From contig CAMPGP010000164.1 in NCBI GenBank assembly GCA_946885545.1, positions 1 to 5,086 on the forward strand: DNA of 5,086 nucleotides. Direction: 5' to 3'. Of this stretch, positions 1 through 5,086 are shown one piece after another. The DNA is from an uncultured Altererythrobacter sp. Its GTDB lineage: Bacteria; Pseudomonadota; Alphaproteobacteria; Sphingomonadales; Sphingomonadaceae. The notes below the pieces were generated by a model, which was given only the letters and a program-made list of their open reading frames with translations, had not been told where the DNA came from and searched no databases. A program made the translations under genes and the position numbers. Within the stretch, counting starts at the first letter, position 1, and each line of letters opens with the position of its first letter.

Positions 1-1152
1 CGCGTCCTCGTAGGCGATCACCTCGGCGATGCGGACCAGCGCGCGGGTGAAGCGGAACGAGGTCACGTGGCCGTGGCGGTCGATCGCCAGGTGGCAGGCC
101 ATCGCCGCGCGGTCGGCGCCTTCCTTGAGCGAGCAGACGTCGGCGCTGAGGACCTCGGGCAGCATCGGCACGACGCGGTCGGGGAAATAGACCGAGTTGC
201 CGCGCTTCCTCGCCTCGCGGTCGAGGTCGCCACCGGGGCGGACGTAGAAACTGACATCGGCGATGGCGACGAGTGCGCGGTAGCCGCCCTCGCCGTCGGG
301 CTCGGCCCAGATCGCATCGTCGTGATCGCGTGCGTCGGCCGGGTCGATCGCGACGATCGGCAGGTGGCGCAGGTCCTCGCGCTTGTCCTCGCTCAGTGGC
401 AATTTGGCGGCGCGCTTCGCTTCCTCGATCGTCTCCTCGGCGAAGACGTGCGGAATGCCGTGCTTCGAGATCGCGATGAGCGAGAAGCTCTTGGGCGCGA
501 GCGGATCGCCCAGCACTTCGACCACGTTCACGCCTGCGCGGTGCCCGCGACCTGCGGGCTCGGCGAGCACCAGCTGGCCGGCCTCGGCCCCGCCGAGATC
601 GGAGATGGGCGAGGACTGGCGCACCCGCTTGTCGACGGGCGCGAGCCAGCCCTTGCCGGCCTGGTCGATCTCGACCACGCCCATCAACCCCTCGGTCCGC
701 GCGGGGAGCTTCTTCATCACGTGGGCCTTCCAGCCCTTCCCCGCCTCTTCGGTGCGCGCGAGGATGCGGTCGCCGACCTTGAGCGCGGGGTGCCGCCCGG
801 CACCTTTCTTCTTGCCCTCGATCACGCGCAGGCGCGGCGGCGGGGTGGCGTCGTCGGGTTGCCATGCGTCGGGGATCGCGAACGGCTCGCCGTCTTCGAT
901 CTCCAGCACCCGCAGCACGGTGACCTTGGGCACCCCGCCCATGCGGTGATAGGCGGTTTTCTTGCCGTCGATCAGGCCTTCCTCGGCCATGTCCTTGAGG
1001 CGCTTCTTGAGCGCGATCTTTTCCTGGCCCTTGAGCCCGAACGCTTTGGCGATCTCGCGCTTGCCCGCGACCTTGTCGCTGGACTGGATGAATTCGAGGA
1101 TCTGTTCGCGCGAAGGCAGGCCGTGGTTCTTGTTATGTTGCATCGCCGCCAT
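1..1152 (-). CDS. rnr: Ribonuclease R (RNase R/VacB), N-terminal half, cut by the window edge
   Basis: RNase R is a processive 3'-to-5' exoribonuclease of the RNB (RNase II) family that degrades structured RNA and takes part in rRNA, tRNA and mRNA turnover in the cytoplasm. The frame is open from the start to base 1, giving 384 residues of a family usually around 750. Residues about 12-62 form a winged-helix-like head (PSREQILEFI to EEGLIDG). Cold-shock/OB-like segments follow at about 65-215. The RNB catalytic domain begins near 255. Its active-site signature is visible at 268-280 (AIDPADARDHDDA), with Asp270, Asp276, Asp278 and Asp279 matching the four magnesium-binding aspartates of RNase II. 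A second family block, YFPDRVVPMLPEVLSADVCS, starts at 322. I chose the ATG at 1152 because AAGG lies 5 bases upstream; an in-frame ATG at 1143 is the alternative. The rest of the catalytic domain, the S1 domain and the basic tail lie outside the window. It follows the membrane protein gene by 36 bases, probably in one transcript. Confidence 0.96.
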   Translation of the reverse strand, partial: MAAMQHNKNHGLPSREQILEFIQSSDKVAGKREIAKAFGLKGQEKIALKKRLKDMAEEGLIDGKKTAYHRMGGVPKVTVLRVLEIEDGEPFAIPDAWQPDDATPPPRLRVIEGKKKGAGRHPALKVGDRILARTEEAGKGWKAHVMKKLPARTEGLMGVVEIDQAGKGWLAPVDKRVRQSSPISDLGGAEAGQLVLAEPAGRGHRAGVNVVEVLGDPLAPKSFSLIAISKHGIPHVFAEETIEEAKRAAKLPLSEDKREDLRHLPIVAIDPADARDHDDAIWAEPDGEGGYRALVAIADVSFYVRPGGDLDREARKRGNSVYFPDRVVPMLPEVLSADVCSLKEGADRAAMACHLAIDRHGHVTSFRFTRALVRIAEVIAYEDA

Positions 1153-1188
1153 ATGGGCCTTGTGCCGGGCCCGCTCAAGCCGCCACGA

Positions 1189-1674
1189 TCAGTAGTAGGC
1201 GATGAGCCTGCCGAGCATCGCGACGCAGACCCACAGAAGAAGCGACAGCATCGCGGAGGCGCGCTCGATCGGCAGCGGCTGCGACAGCGGGCCGGGCCTC
1301 TCCCTGCGCCAGCGAAAGCGGAAGGTCAGCGCATTGGCGAGTGCCAACGTCACGAGCACGAGCTTGGCCTGGAAAGTGCCCGAACCCGACAGCGCCTCGC
1401 CGTCCGCGGCGAACAGCACCAGGCCCGATCCGGCCTGTACCACGAGTCCCGCGACCGCGACTGGCGTCAGCGCGCGGGCGAGCGGTTCGAGCGGCAGATT
1501 GCGCCACAGGCCAACGATCCGCAGGTCGACCACTCCGATCGCGCCGACCAGCATCACTACGCCCAGAACGTGCAGCACGTTGGCGATCGGATAGATGATC
1601 GCACTTCCCCGCGCCCAATCGACCAGGCCGATGCCGTCGAGCCAGCCGTTTAGGCTGAGTAGAAGCGACTCCAC
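1189..1674 (-). CDS. Four-helix integral membrane protein, DUF6644-like
   Basis: This 161-residue protein has four likely membrane helices at about 27-47, 70-90, 102-120 and 138-158, with a basic loop (FRWRRERPG) at 120-128 between helices 3 and 4. The first helix carries a His at 35 (ANVLHVLGVVMLVGAIG) and ends in VDLRIVGL at 49-56. This pattern, with the later FQAKLVLVTLALANALTF block at 101-118, resembles the uncharacterised DUF6644 family as I recall it; no search was possible. Intramembrane His near a helix centre also occurs in CopD-type and cytochrome-type proteins, but no function is established. The start is GTG at 1674-1672, supported by GAGGG 9 bases upstream. That Shine-Dalgarno overlaps the TGA of the preceding DUF6152-like gene (gap 12 bases), which suggests translational coupling and a shared job. 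The next in-frame codon upstream that could start is CTG, and TGA closes the frame just beyond it. Confidence 0.85.
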   Translation of the reverse strand: MESLLLSLNGWLDGIGLVDWARGSAIIYPIANVLHVLGVVMLVGAIGVVDLRIVGLWRNLPLEPLARALTPVAVAGLVVQAGSGLVLFAADGEALSGSGTFQAKLVLVTLALANALTFRFRWRRERPGPLSQPLPIERASAMLSLLLWVCVAMLGRLIAYY

Positions 1675-1683
1675 CAGTACCGA

Positions 1684-1688
1684 CCCTC
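1684..1688 (-). promoter_or_regulatory. Ribosome binding site overlapping the upstream stop codon
   Basis: GAGGG on the minus strand shares its first two bases with the TGA stop of the DUF6152-like gene (1687-1689) and lies 9 bases before the GTG start of the membrane protein gene. A ribosome terminating on the first gene sits directly on the site that starts the second, a common arrangement for translational coupling. Confidence 0.6.
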
Positions 1689-2055
1689 AGCGCAGTTCGA
1701 CGATCTTGCCGCCCGCCTTGATCCGCTCCACGCGCATCTCGCGCGTACCGTCGCGCCGGACATAGCCGGTCAGGGTTATGCGCTTGCCATCGTCGATCGC
1801 GTCGAGCGTCAGCCCGCGCTGCTCCATGCGCGAGACGGGCGCGAGGACCACGTCCCATTCGCCGTCGCGCCAGTTCATCTTGGCCGAACCGTGTGGATTG
1901 CCCCAGTTCACGTCATGCAGCGGACCACTCAGCGTGATCGGCTCGTCCTCGTTGTAGGAACTCCACCCGTGGTGCGCGAGCACCGCGACGGGCATGGTCG
2001 CGAGTGCCACGGCAACGGCAAACCTTCCGAGACGCGAATTTGCGATGTGCGACAT
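1687..2055 (-). CDS. Small exported protein, DUF6152-like, with a His-His mature N-terminus
   Basis: The product is 122 residues. Residues 1-27 look like a Sec signal peptide: polar start with Arg at 8 and 11, hydrophobic core AVAVALATMPVAV, and a V-L-A cleavage box. Cleavage after Ala27 would leave a mature protein of about 95 residues beginning HHGWSSYNEDEP. The mature part is predicted to be mostly beta strand. It has the WGNPHGSAKMNW block at 51-62, a Trp-Asp-Val-Val strand at 67-70, and RITLTGYVRRDGTREMRVER at 92-111, which fits a small OB-like barrel. The AHHGW start plus NPH motif is what I recall for the uncharacterised DUF6152 family, and the length is typical. Start choice: ATG at 2055 has a strong AAAGGAGA ribosome site 7 bases away (counting from GGAG). 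An in-frame TTG at 2130 would add 25 residues but spoils the signal peptide and lacks such a site. It is the first gene of the tight group leading to rnr. Function is unknown; His28, His29, His47 and His55 could bind a metal. Confidence 0.86.
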   Translation of the reverse strand: MSHIANSRLGRFAVAVALATMPVAVLAHHGWSSYNEDEPITLSGPLHDVNWGNPHGSAKMNWRDGEWDVVLAPVSRMEQRGLTLDAIDDGKRITLTGYVRRDGTREMRVERIKAGGKIVELR

Positions 2056-2061
2056 GGGTCG

Positions 2062-2069
2062 TCTCCTTT
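2062..2069 (-). promoter_or_regulatory. Strong ribosome binding site of the DUF6152-like gene
   Basis: The minus strand reads AAAGGAGA here, the best Shine-Dalgarno match in the window, with GGAG ending 7 bases before the ATG at 2055. It settles the start of this gene in favour of the short form with a clean signal peptide. Confidence 0.8.
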
Positions 2070-2099
2070 CCGATCGACCTCCCCGCGCGACACTAACCG

Positions 2100-2130
2100 A
2101 TTGTAATGCGGATTGCACCCCGTGCCGCAA
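2100..2130 (-). promoter_or_regulatory. Possible promoter for the DUF6152-like/DUF6644-like/rnr unit
   Basis: On the minus strand TACAAT (2105-2100, five of six to the sigma-70 -10 consensus) is preceded by TTGCGG (2130-2125, three of six to the -35 consensus) at a wide 19-base spacing. It lies in the 84-base gap after the M28 stop and would give a leader of roughly 35-40 bases with the strong ribosome site. The -35 match is poor, so this is a weak prediction. Confidence 0.25.
2107..2129 (-). other. Interrupted hairpin downstream of the M28 gene
   Basis: The minus strand reads TGCG-GCAC-GGG-GTGC-AATC-CGCA. Two four-base-pair stems can stack around a three-base loop, with a four-base bulge on one side. 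It begins about 11 bases after the M28 stop codon. It could weaken read-through or protect the 3' end of the M28 mRNA, but no run of T follows, so it is not a convincing intrinsic terminator. It also overlaps the spacer of the candidate promoter. Confidence 0.2.
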
Positions 2131-2139
2131 AGGCTGCCG

Positions 2140-3468
2140 CTACTCCTTGATGGGATGGAATCCGCCTGCCGGGACCGCGCTGGCGATCGGGCTCTGCGTG
2201 CCGTCGGCGGCGCGCGAACTGACGCCGAATATCCAGTCGTCGCCGCGCACGCCTTCGAGCTTCGCACTGGTGGCGACGACGTTCTCGATCACCGGCTTGT
2301 CGCGCCAGTAGGGTTCGTCGGTCCGGCGCTGCCAGATCGTGTAGCCCGCCGCGCCCGGCACTTCGTCCCATGCGAGCGCGGTGAAGGTCTGCACTGCGGC
2401 TTCGGCGCTCGGCGTCGGCGGCAGCGGCGCGCGCGCCAGGCGGTCGAGCGCGCGGACGTTGAGCTGGGTGACCTTGGCGAGATACGGGAAGTCCATCTCG
2501 TCGATGGTGTCGCCGTAGACGGTGCCGTCCTCGGTGCGCAGATCCTGGTGCTGATGATCGTAATCCTCGACCGCGACGGAGAAGCGGACTGCGGGATAGC
2601 CCTTCTCGAGGAAGGGGATCTGGTCACCGCCGCGGCCCATGCGGTCGGTGCGCCAGATCTGCCGCACGTCGAGCCCGCCCGCATTGCCCTCGGCCAGTTG
2701 GTCGATCCAGCGCGAGAGGTTGCGGCCCGGGCTGTCGTTCTCGCCGCCGTTCCGGCGCTGAGCGGCGCGGATCTCGTCGGTGAGATCGGCGCGCGGGCCC
2801 TCGGAGAAGACGCGCACGTGTTCGTCGTCGCAATAGCCGTCGGAGCCGCAGCTGCCGCCGACGATGTCGTTGTTGAGCACGGCTTTGACCGTCCAGCCGT
2901 TTTCCTCGGCATAGTCGGCCAGCAATTGCCCGCCGTAGAGCCCCTGCTCCTCGCCGGAGAGCAGCGCGTAGACGATCGTCGTCGGGTATTTGCGCTGCGA
3001 CAGCACGCGCGCAGCCTCGATCACCAGCGCGGTGCCCGAACCGTCGTCGTTCGCGCCGGGCGCATCGCTGGTGAAGTCCATCACGTCGCTGACGCGGCTG
3101 TCGATGTGGCCCTGGACGATCACGACCTCGTTCGGCCGCTCGGTGCCGCGCTGGATCGCGACCGCATTGCGCAGCCGGACCGGCGTGGTGATGCGATTGC
3201 CGCTGACCATGCGTTCGGGCGCGACTACCGTGAGGCAATCACCGCAGCGGTCGGAAATCCGTTCGAATTCGGCGAGACCCCAGTCGACGGCCGCACCGAT
3301 GCCGCGCTCGGGATCGTCCTGCGCCGACAGGGTGTGCCGTGTGCCGAAGCTCACCAGCTTTTCGACGTCGGTTCGGAGGCGCTCCTGCGAGACGCTGTCG
3401 GCGGGGTGGTCCTGCGCGGCCAGCGGAGCGGCGGCGAGGATGGCTGCGAGCGGGAGGAGTTTGTGCAT
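2140..3468 (-). CDS. Secreted M28-family zinc metallopeptidase (aminopeptidase-like)
   Basis: M28 enzymes are two-zinc exopeptidases, typically removing N-terminal residues from peptides. From the chosen start the protein has 442 residues. A Sec signal peptide occupies about 1-18 (MHKLLPLAAILAAAPLAA), so the enzyme should act in the periplasm or outside. Zinc and catalytic residues can be traced: His121 and Asp123 in GHIDS, Asp141 in GANDDGSG, Glu173-Glu174 in SGEEQG, Asp201 in NNDIVGG, and His305 or His307 in DYDHQHQD. All are present, so it is likely active. Residues about 357-434 (from AVQTFTALAWDEVPGAAGYT) resemble a fibronectin type III-like domain. Cys75/Cys78 and Cys207/Cys213 could form disulfides. 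I prefer the ATG at 3468 because AAGAG lies 8 bases upstream. The ATG at 3489 would add seven residues, has no ribosome site, and would be almost leaderless from the candidate promoter. The substrate cannot be told from sequence. The gene lies 63 bases after proS. Confidence 0.93.
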   Translation of the reverse strand: MHKLLPLAAILAAAPLAAQDHPADSVSQERLRTDVEKLVSFGTRHTLSAQDDPERGIGAAVDWGLAEFERISDRCGDCLTVVAPERMVSGNRITTPVRLRNAVAIQRGTERPNEVVIVQGHIDSRVSDVMDFTSDAPGANDDGSGTALVIEAARVLSQRKYPTTIVYALLSGEEQGLYGGQLLADYAEENGWTVKAVLNNDIVGGSCGSDGYCDDEHVRVFSEGPRADLTDEIRAAQRRNGGENDSPGRNLSRWIDQLAEGNAGGLDVRQIWRTDRMGRGGDQIPFLEKGYPAVRFSVAVEDYDHQHQDLRTEDGTVYGDTIDEMDFPYLAKVTQLNVRALDRLARAPLPPTPSAEAAVQTFTALAWDEVPGAAGYTIWQRRTDEPYWRDKPVIENVVATSAKLEGVRGDDWIFGVSSRAADGTQSPIASAVPAGGFHPIKE

Positions 3469-3497
3469 GGCGTGCACTCTTGCCGCCATGCCCGTCG

Positions 3498-3527
3498 ATT
3501 ACAAGGCCTTGCGACCTGCTGCGTCCA
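3498..3527 (-). promoter_or_regulatory. Candidate sigma-70-like promoter of the M28 peptidase gene
   Basis: On the minus strand TGGACG (3527-3522, four of six to the -35 consensus) and TGTAAT (3503-3498, five of six to the -10 consensus) are separated by 18 bases, in the gap between proS and the M28 gene. Transcription would begin near 3490-3492, leaving about 22 bases of leader before the ATG at 3468. A perfect 10-base palindrome, CAAGGCCTTG (3502-3511), touches the -10 box. Confidence 0.35.
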
Positions 3528-3531
3528 GCCT

Positions 3532-5073
3532 TCAGTAAGCCTTGCCCACCAAAACGCGCTCGACCGCGGGTTCCCTGGTGAACAGACAGGCACCATCGGC
3601 CGCCACAGCGCCGATTGGCACGTTGCGCACGGTCAGCTTGAGCGCCTTCAGCTCCTCGATCACCTTCTCCAGCGCTGCGCCGGTCGGCTTCGACCACTGG
3701 ACCTCGACCCAGCCCGGATAGCGGCCGTTCGAGGCAAAGAAGGCTTTCATCGCGGCCATACTGTCGACGCCGCGGGTGATGTTCGCTTCGCGCCGGTCGC
3801 GCGCATCGGCGAACAGGGCCTGCTGGATCTCGTCGAGCATCACCGGGATTGTTTGCGACGCATCGTCGCGGGTCGGCGTCTGGAAGGCGGGTTTGCCGTT
3901 CTCGCCCCAAAGCCGGTCGCGGCGCAGCAGGCTGACGACCCCGCCGTCCATGTCGCGACCGCCGACCTCGACGATCACCGGCGCGCCCTTGCGCACCCAG
4001 TCCCAGCGCTTGGCCGCGGCCTTGCCCGGCTTGCTATCGAGCAGCACGCGCACCGGCTCGCCGAGCGTCCACTGTCCGGCGAGCGCTGCGCGCAATCCCT
4101 CGCAATACTCGAGCAGCGCGGCGTCGCCATCGTCCTCGCGCAGCATCGGCAGGATCACCACCTGCCAAGGCGCGAGTTTCGGCGGCACGCGCAGGCCATC
4201 GTCGTCGCCATGGGTCATGATCATGCCGCCGACGAGGCGCGTCGAAACGCCCCAGCTGGTCGTGTGGCACAGCTGCTGGCTGCCTTCGCGATCCTGATAG
4301 CGGATGCCCGCAGCTTGCGCGAAATTGGTCCCGAGATAGTGGCTCGTGCCCGCCTGGAGCGCCTTGCCGTCCTGCATCATCGCCTCGATCGACCAGGTCT
4401 CGACCGCGCCGGGGAAGCGCTCGTGCTCGGGCTTCTCGCCCGCGATCACGGGCATGGCGATGTCTTCTTCCGCACAGGCCCGATAGACCTCGAGCATGCG
4501 CAGCGTGTGCTCCTTCGCGTCGGCCTCGCTCTCGTGGGCGGTATGCCCCTCCTGCCACAGGAATTCGCTCGTGCGCAGGAACATGCGGGTGCGCATTTCC
4601 CACCGCACGACGTTGGCCCACTGGTTCAGCTTGAGCGGCAGGTCGCGCCACGACTGTATCCAGCGCGCCATCGCATCGCCGATGATCGTTTCTGACGTGG
4701 GACGCACGACCAGCGGCTCTTCCAGCTTCGCTTCGGGATCGGGCACCAGACCGCCCTTGCCATCCGCGATCAGGCGGTGGTGGGTGACGACCGCCATTTC
4801 CTTGGCGAAGCCTTCGACGTGGTCGGCCTCGCGCTCGAAGTTGGAGAGCGGGATGAAGATAGGGAAATAGCAGTTGTCGTGACCGGTGGCCTTGATCCGC
4901 GCGTCGAGCAGGCGCTGGATGCGCTCCCAGATTCCATAACCCCACGGCTTGATCACCATGCACCCGCGTACACCCGATTCTTCGGCCATGTCGGCAGCGG
5001 AGATCACCTCCTGATACCACTGCGCGAAGTCGTCGGCGCGCCGGGTGTTGAGCGCATGGCGGATGTTGGACAC
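3532..5073 (-). CDS. proS: Prolyl-tRNA synthetase, archaeal/eukaryotic-like type (ProS type 3)
   Basis: This class II aminoacyl-tRNA synthetase charges tRNA-Pro with proline in the cytoplasm. It has 513 residues. Motif 1 lies near 42-75 (KPWGYGIWERI to FPIFIP). The proline-pocket TXE loop is RPTSET at 124-129. Motif 2 is at 155-180 (RWEMRTRMFLRTSEFLWQEG). Motif 3 is at 276-300 (TRLVGGMIMTHGDDDGLRVP). The anticodon-binding domain spans about 302-405, followed by a C-terminal domain to the end. There is no editing (INS) insertion between motifs 2 and 3, and the protein ends in Gly-Lys-Ala-Tyr. A C-terminal Tyr and this domain layout mark the archaeal/eukaryotic-like form rather than the bacterial form. 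The C-terminal domain retains one Cys (497), so the zinc site seen in some relatives appears lost. The start is GTG at 5073, with AGGA 6 bases upstream (5083-5080). The window ends just beyond, so its promoter is not seen. Confidence 0.97.
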   Translation of the reverse strand: MSNIRHALNTRRADDFAQWYQEVISAADMAEESGVRGCMVIKPWGYGIWERIQRLLDARIKATGHDNCYFPIFIPLSNFEREADHVEGFAKEMAVVTHHRLIADGKGGLVPDPEAKLEEPLVVRPTSETIIGDAMARWIQSWRDLPLKLNQWANVVRWEMRTRMFLRTSEFLWQEGHTAHESEADAKEHTLRMLEVYRACAEEDIAMPVIAGEKPEHERFPGAVETWSIEAMMQDGKALQAGTSHYLGTNFAQAAGIRYQDREGSQQLCHTTSWGVSTRLVGGMIMTHGDDDGLRVPPKLAPWQVVILPMLREDDGDAALLEYCEGLRAALAGQWTLGEPVRVLLDSKPGKAAAKRWDWVRKGAPVIVEVGGRDMDGGVVSLLRRDRLWGENGKPAFQTPTRDDASQTIPVMLDEIQQALFADARDRREANITRGVDSMAAMKAFFASNGRYPGWVEVQWSKPTGAALEKVIEELKALKLTVRNVPIGAVAADGACLFTREPAVERVLVGKAY

Positions 5074-5086
5074 GGGTATTCCTGTC

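Noticed and set aside
67..1653. Open reading frame of 528 codons on the plus strand
   Set aside because: It runs antisense to rnr and the membrane protein gene, spans the gap between them, and shows no family motif. It is a GC-bias shadow.
1175..1858. Minus-strand open frame of 227 codons across the DUF6152/DUF6644 junction
   Set aside because: It is Arg-rich, out of frame with both better-supported genes, and lacks the signal peptide, helices and ribosome sites that those genes have.
2107..2129. Intrinsic terminator after the M28 gene
   Set aside because: The stem is short and bulged and the following bases (TTACAATCGG) are not a T-run, so it is listed only as a weak hairpin.
2113..4695. 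Open reading frame of 860 codons on the plus strand
   Set aside because: It lies antisense to the M28 gene and most of proS, both with intact catalytic motifs. Its translation is rich in Arg, Ala, Asp and His with no recognisable domain, as expected from the complement of GC-rich codons where stops are rare.
4034..5020. Minus-strand open frame of 328 codons inside proS
   Set aside because: It is a frame-shifted reading of proS with Arg/Gly/Ala-rich low-complexity translation. The proS frame carries all class II motifs.
1..5086. Defence system, mobile element, CRISPR array or RNA gene
   Set aside because: No transposase, integrase, repeat array, tRNA-like cloverleaf or defence-type domain was seen on either strand; all gaps are under 100 bases.

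Overview
The window is GC-rich and compactly coding. All five genes read on the minus strand, so the order of transcription is right to left: proS (archaeal/eukaryotic-type prolyl-tRNA synthetase), a secreted M28-family zinc metallopeptidase, a small exported DUF6152-like protein, a four-helix DUF6644-like membrane protein, and rnr (RNase R). The rnr gene runs off the left edge of the window, so only its N-terminal half is present. The codon usage (strong G/C in third positions), two GTG starts, a short-headed RNase R and the style of the exported proteins suggest a chromosomal segment of an alphaproteobacterium, most likely of the Sphingomonadales (Erythrobacteraceae or Sphingomonadaceae). 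This assignment is inferred from protein character and was not tested by a search.

Layout by coordinate: 1-1152 rnr (partial); 1189-1674 DUF6644-like membrane protein; 1687-2055 DUF6152-like exported protein; 2140-3468 M28 peptidase; 3532-5073 proS, whose start lies 13 bases from the right edge. The gaps are 36, 12, 84 and 63 bases, and there is no gene-free stretch over 100 bases. I see no RNA gene, CRISPR array, insertion sequence or phage gene.

The three left genes (DUF6152-like, DUF6644-like, rnr) look like one transcription unit with tight spacing. The Shine-Dalgarno sequence of the membrane protein gene overlaps the stop codon of the gene before it. Candidate sigma-70-like promoters lie in the proS/M28 gap and in the M28/DUF6152 gap, so the M28 gene and the three-gene unit may each have their own promoter, with read-through also possible.

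The housekeeping genes (proS, rnr) flank an envelope group: a periplasmic or secreted peptidase, a small exported protein whose predicted mature N-terminus is His-His-Gly-Trp, and an integral membrane protein. The DUF6152/DUF6644 pair is the least understood part of the window. Its sequence features allow a testable metal-binding hypothesis, but nothing here proves a new system.
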